Shown here: piece by piece, positions 58,998-64,000 of the stretch | Layout of the letters: the number at the start of each line of letters is the position of its first letter | How positions within the stretch are numbered: position 1 is the first letter of the stretch | Source of the DNA: Lingula anatina | Taxonomy: Eukaryota; Brachiopoda; Lingulata; Lingulida; Lingulidae | Length of the DNA: 64,000 nucleotides | Assembly (NCBI RefSeq): GCF_001039355.2 | Contig: NW_019775780.1 | Span: 184,001-248,000, forward strand | Reading direction: 5' to 3' | The notes under the pieces: generated by a model | The model's input: only the letters and a program-made list of their open reading frames with translations | Told to the model about the DNA's origin: nothing | Databases searched by the model: none | Translations under genes and position numbers: made by a program

Positions 58998-61900
58998 GTA
59001 AACAAGTGTCACTTGTTACCTGACCATTGTTTTTACACTAGTAAACGATGTGGAATAACCTTTATTCAAATACCTTACACATTAAAGAACATTTTTGTTA
59101 GTTTTTTTGTTGACAGATTTTTTTACCAGTGAATTCATATGGTAAGTTGTAAGACGTATTGAACATCTAGAAAAAAATGTTTACAGTAATTATCAGATAA
59201 ATCTTCAATTCACCGGTTGTTGTAGTGCGGCATTTAGGGCATAATAAAATGTACAGCAGTTAAATTTTATACTTTCAGTGGCTCCTTGTCATAGTACGAA
59301 AACTCAAAAAGCCTCTTTCAAACTACTGGTAATGAGTTTCCTTATCAAAAGTGCAAAATCAAGTGTTTAACACGTCTGCTCCCCGGTGCCCGCGTCGGCC
59401 GTTCCCTTCCTATCGCCGCGATCTAACTCCGAGGCCGCCCAATAGTTGATCCACGCAGCTTGAACTCTCCTAGTTATTGGAGAGAGTGGATACAGTTGCG
59501 ATTTTAAAAAAATCTAGATTATTTTATTTTATCTGCCCCTTTTTGCTAGTATTTAATTCCATATTAAGTTTTCTTTACTGGAAGGGTTATGACGAGGTAC
59601 GAAGGCTTTTGTAAGAAGACGTCTTGTCACAAGGCGCTGTCGCCTTGACAACAGTGTGACAACTGCGACCCATCCCAATTTGACAGGTAAAAAATTGCAT
59701 GCGATGTGAAAAGCGATCTGCCTTCGATCTGAAAGCATGCTGTGCTTACTACCAGATGTATTTCCGAAATTCGTCTCGGCCCGGTCTAAATTGATCCTCC
59801 ATTCTTCTGTAAACAGAGAGGCGATTCATTTGATACTTAAATGATAGTCATCACTCTACAGAGTCATTCACTTCCCAACAGGCGGGTTGCGTGAGAGGAG
59901 CAGATCGCTTACAACCACAACAATAACCACTGTACGGAAAGCCTGGAAAATTGCCTCTAATCACTGTAAGAATTAGCAAGTTGTAAATCATTAAATGCTT
60001 ATCGCCCTGGCTCAAATATCGATAATACACTGTTTTCAAACAGTAATGACGAGGAAATTAAATCGACAGGGGACGCGTACTATGGCTTGCCATTCAGGTG
60101 TCATATCAAGAGCGTGATGGGATAAGATAGGATAGGGAAAAGATGTCCTTCAACTACTGAATATCTGCTACAGGAACGATTTCTTGGACCAAAAATGAAA
60201 TGATTAGCAAAAATATATATATAAATATGTATATTTTTTCTTTTCGCTGATAAAAACGATTTTCTTGTCTGACTTTCAGAATAAATGAATAAACAAAATC
60301 TACGCTTTGAAAGTTCTGTTTGTTTGAGGAAATTTTGTAACAAATATTCCTGTAACAAATAAATTCATTTACATAAAATAGTATTTTGGAATTGATTATT
60401 TATTTTTAACGAGAACTTCAATTTAGGAGCTTTGTCTGTCGGGCATTTTTCTTATGTCATTTTTTCAAATGCCACATATACTCATAACCTGTCAAATGTT
60501 CAGATAACCCGGTTAAATTCACCGTTGTCATCTTCTTTTTTTTTTGGGGGGGGGGTTAGAGAAGGGAGTTGCGGTGAGTAGAGAAAGGACATTTCGCCAA
60601 GACGTTTATTTCATGTGTCTTGAGAAATCACAGGCCTGTAAGCCACACCTGTGAAAGTTGACCCTTCCTTCCGATTGTTCCTGGTTTTGTTGTACCTGCT
60701 GTAGGTAGAGAGCGACAGAACGGCAACTTGTAATTTCACTTTCTTCTCTAAACATTTGTAAACTTGCGTATTGATTTCGCCCTAATGTGTTTAATTCAAT
60801 GGTCGGTCATTCTGCGGTCCTTGTGCTTTATCGGTCAGGATTGTTCGCCCATTTTCCTCGCCTGACTGGTTTTGTAATGTTCCTCAATCAGTTTGGGCCA
60901 GACTATTTAATTTACCGATCAATGATCATAAAATAATTGCTCGGCGGTTGGGTAAAGAAACATGGTGTCCACTTTCTCAACAGTCCCCTTTAAACCTGAG
61001 TTAAATTGTTCAGCACCTCTATTAATACGACTTGTATTTATATTTTCCCGTCAAAAGATCGATCTTTTAACCAGTATTAACAGTGTCAGAATAAATCTAA
61101 TTTTCCAGGCCAATTGAGGCATTGAGAGCTATTTGAAAAGAATTCTTTTGTCCTGAATAGAGAAATTAATGGAAACCGCTCGCGTTAGGCCCCCACCATT
61201 AGAGAAAGTTTGTGTATTAGGAAGCGATGTGGATACTGTTTCCTTTTACGCCGAACACCTTGGAATAACATTTTTGTGATACCGGCAAAAATCAAATAGT
61301 AAAAGTTTATTTTACCTTTCTCTCTTGTTTAAGTAAATATTGTCCCGTATTTACAGAAATATTAGAAACGATGCCGCCCCTCGAATTGTTACTTGACCCG
61401 CACGCGTCCCCCTTGCACTTGTTAAAAGGCGTGATGATGAATAGGGGGTTTTGAAGCGTCGGTGCATACTTCATTCGTTTATATTTGCAGAAATTATATA
61501 ACATATTGTCGTTATGAGATTAGGTATTTTCCGAACAATAGGATGTGTTCCAAAGACACCTTGATTGGAAATAACTTTAAGGAAAGTTATTGCTTTCAGA
61601 TAAGAGATGTAGTTTTTTTTATGTAAAAATTAGATTATTGTCTTATAAATATGGAGTATTTAAAAAAAAACTGTTAAAAGTTTAGAGGATTCCATTGTGT
61701 CTGTTATCCCCCTACTGCATCCTTGAACTCCTCTTTCGTGTTTAAAACAAAATCAGAAATCCGACAAAACAGCTTTGCGAAGCACTTATCAGTCTTTCCA
61801 CTTAGTATCAATATCAGCATTAATGTATTACCACGGGATCTGATACATTACTGTTACAAGTAGAGAGAGCAGACGGGTAACGGTGGTCGTTATCAGATTA

Positions 61901-64000
61901 TCATCTCATTAACCAATTAAGCAGTCAGCCACCCATATTGCACCGCAGACACTATCGCTTTATTGTCCACTCGGGTTGTATTTACAGCCTGTTTAGATGA
62001 AGCGATGATAAAACCCAGACCATACCGCACCACTTTGGCGGCTTGTTTGCGCTTTGAAAAAAAAGGAAGAAAAAAATATAATAATAAGCTTTGATATCGC
62101 ACAAAATGGTATGCGTTATGTTGAGGCTTACTTGAAAGTGAGGGCTTGATTTTTGTTCAATTATGCTAACATTCACAAATATTGTTTCTCCATTTTCTTT
62201 TATGCCACGCTGCATTCGCTTTCATGTAGATATAAAACCCAACCCGCTTTAACTTTATATCAACTAATATAGAAAAAACAACGAATTGGTTTAGTTGACT
62301 TCCCTTCTCCTTTGAGGTTTCATATATTTAGGTTTAAAAGCTCTATTTTACATAGCAAACATCTCGAAGAGTCTGATTACTTTAATATATCAATAAGACC
62401 AAACTATTAATCACAACCTAATAAAAATAAGAATGTAGGCTAAAAATAGTATGAATAAATGTATCCAAATATACATATTCAAAACTGTTAGAAGCTAGGT
62501 TTAATGAAATGTGGCTTTATCATTATTTTTTTATTTTGTGATAAAAGCTTTGGGGTCAACACAGGGTATTCAAGTTTCCATAGGGTGAAAAATATTTGAA
62601 AAATCATTAATAACGAAACTGCATTTTATGAAATATTCATTCTTAAATGCATCTTACCGCTATCATATTTCATAACCCACCCATTAAACAGGAGCAGGTA
62701 ACTCACTGTCAAAAAACAAGAGCGTGCCTCAGAGGAAGCAGAGGCAGTAATAAATCACAATCTTCCACCATCCTTCCCTAGTCGCTTTATCGACCTCTTT
62801 ATCATCTCCATTAAGCGTTAATGACTATCTTTTCTAAATTAAAAAGCTTCTTTTAAAGGCATCAGACTCTATCAATCGCTCATCATTATTTTACGCTTGT
62901 TTAGCGGACCCTGGAGGCGCATAAGAATTGATTAAAACTCCATCTTGTATCCCGTGAGATCGTGTCCATTAATTAAGGTTTAATAGCTGTGTGATTACAA
63001 GTGTTTGCAAGACAAACAATGCCACGCAGCGGTAATTGACTTCGAATTATGCAAAGCAGAGGGGAAATTTGTAAAGTGACGTTAGCTTGCGAAGAGCTCA
63101 ATGTGGACGGCGTGAGCTCGATTTGGATCGTTGCTGTATTATTCTGGTGCTCTTTTTCGTCCGGAACATTGTTGATGGGGTTTTGAGGTTATGAGACCCT
63201 TAACACATACTTGTCCTGTAATAGCATCATTGATCTTTCAAAAAAATTGCGTCTGTAACAAACCCTGATACGGCAATGCAAATAACGTGTATTGACTTAA
63301 ACATGACAAATGAATTAAGTTAAAAGAAAGAAAAAGCGTTGTAATTATTAGCAGTAAACCTCGTTAATTAAAACAAATGTTCTTAAAATCCATACCACTG
63401 TTAATTGGTTCGACTTGTCTTTTAAAATACGGGTGCTGTATTACTAATTTAACAGACACTGTTACAGAATCATCAATTCATCCATGATATTAAAGTCACA
63501 AAAATAATAACCCAATGTGGACTTCGTTATTTTTAATCACAAAAAAATCTAAGTCTATCAGCGTCTGTTGCGGAGGTTCTCTTTAGTTCCTGTATCATAA
63601 GGTCCTCAATATGTTTTCCTAGTCAGATTGCTAATGAGCGCTAATTATACGTTAGCAATGCAGCACCCTTGAGCACGGCACGAAACGCGCACTGCCACAA
63701 GGTACTTTTGTGCGCATATTTCTGTATGGACTCCGTTCGACAGGCTAGTCGTGTGAGGATGAGACACCAACAAAAAATTCGCCAGGTCAACATAAATGTT
63801 CAGAAGCAGTCTTTGCCCGAGAGTGCTTTATGTTTCAGGTTTTGATGGCCTCCCCATCGCTCTCATTTGTATCGTATGTTATGTTTTATACATAATGACT
63901 ATTCCATGATACTGGGATTATATGTAAAACTGGTATTATAAATGCTATCTTAAATGATTAATGGTTTTTGGGACTAAGTTCGAAAATTACTTTCCAGGGA

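Larger units (their letters stand above)
50500..64000. other. Gene desert downstream of SFXN5
   Basis: About 13.5 kb without a recognised exon. Open frames up to 138 codons (for example 57712-58128 plus, 55457-55804 minus) show low-complexity or hydrophobic runs and no family resemblance. Complex sequence with frequent TAAT, TTAATTA and ATTAAT words alternates with AT-rich DNA; the densest parts are about 50640-50830, 52600-52980, 55200-55780, 57180-57710, 60600-61110 and 62690-63140. The composition recalls regulatory territory of a developmental gene outside the window. That is inference. Confidence 0.5.

Overview
The window is animal nuclear DNA: genes split by GT-AG introns, long AT-rich intergenic stretches, microsatellites, a tRNA-derived SINE, and protein families found only in animals. 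Introns are many and mostly short, and one locally duplicated segment differs by roughly 1-2 %. This suggests an invertebrate with a polymorphic genome, perhaps an invertebrate deuterostome such as a hemichordate or cephalochordate, but the species cannot be fixed from the sequence.

Layout. (1) 1-430: last two coding pieces of a gene on + whose protein ends like the C-terminal winged-helix domain of the nucleolar protein LYAR, plus its poly(A) signal. (2) 4299-6723: a two-exon Not/Noto homeobox gene on + (Not copy 1) with TATA box and poly(A) signal. (3) 7475-11396: a ~1.75 kb non-coding segment present twice in direct orientation; only the second copy carries a 373-bp SINE insertion, and an ambiguous base sits at the junction. 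(4) 11397-22445: non-coding, with a few short internal repeats. (5) 22446-24120: a second Not gene on - (Not copy 2), tail-to-tail with copy 1, with the same intron position and phase. (6) 27016-49840: a complete 12-exon SFXN5 (sideroflexin-5) gene on +, 333 codons, with a 13-kb last intron. (7) 49841-64000: no recognisable gene; SFXN5 3' region, then a gene desert.

The main observations are comparative and within the window. The two Not genes share ~99 % nucleotide identity over a 173-nt block of exon 1, but only ~85 % across the homeobox, which suggests a gene-conversion tract or an unusual constraint on exon 1. Their introns share at least five short non-coding blocks in the same order and at similar spacing, so they look like two copies of one intronic enhancer. 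Not genes beside SFXN5 recall the vertebrate neighbourhood EMX1-SFXN5-RAB11FIP5-NOTO (human 2p13), so this looks like an old linkage. The large SFXN5 intron and downstream desert could hold regulatory DNA for a developmental gene outside the window; Emx is the natural candidate. No operon, CRISPR, phage or bacterial feature is present.
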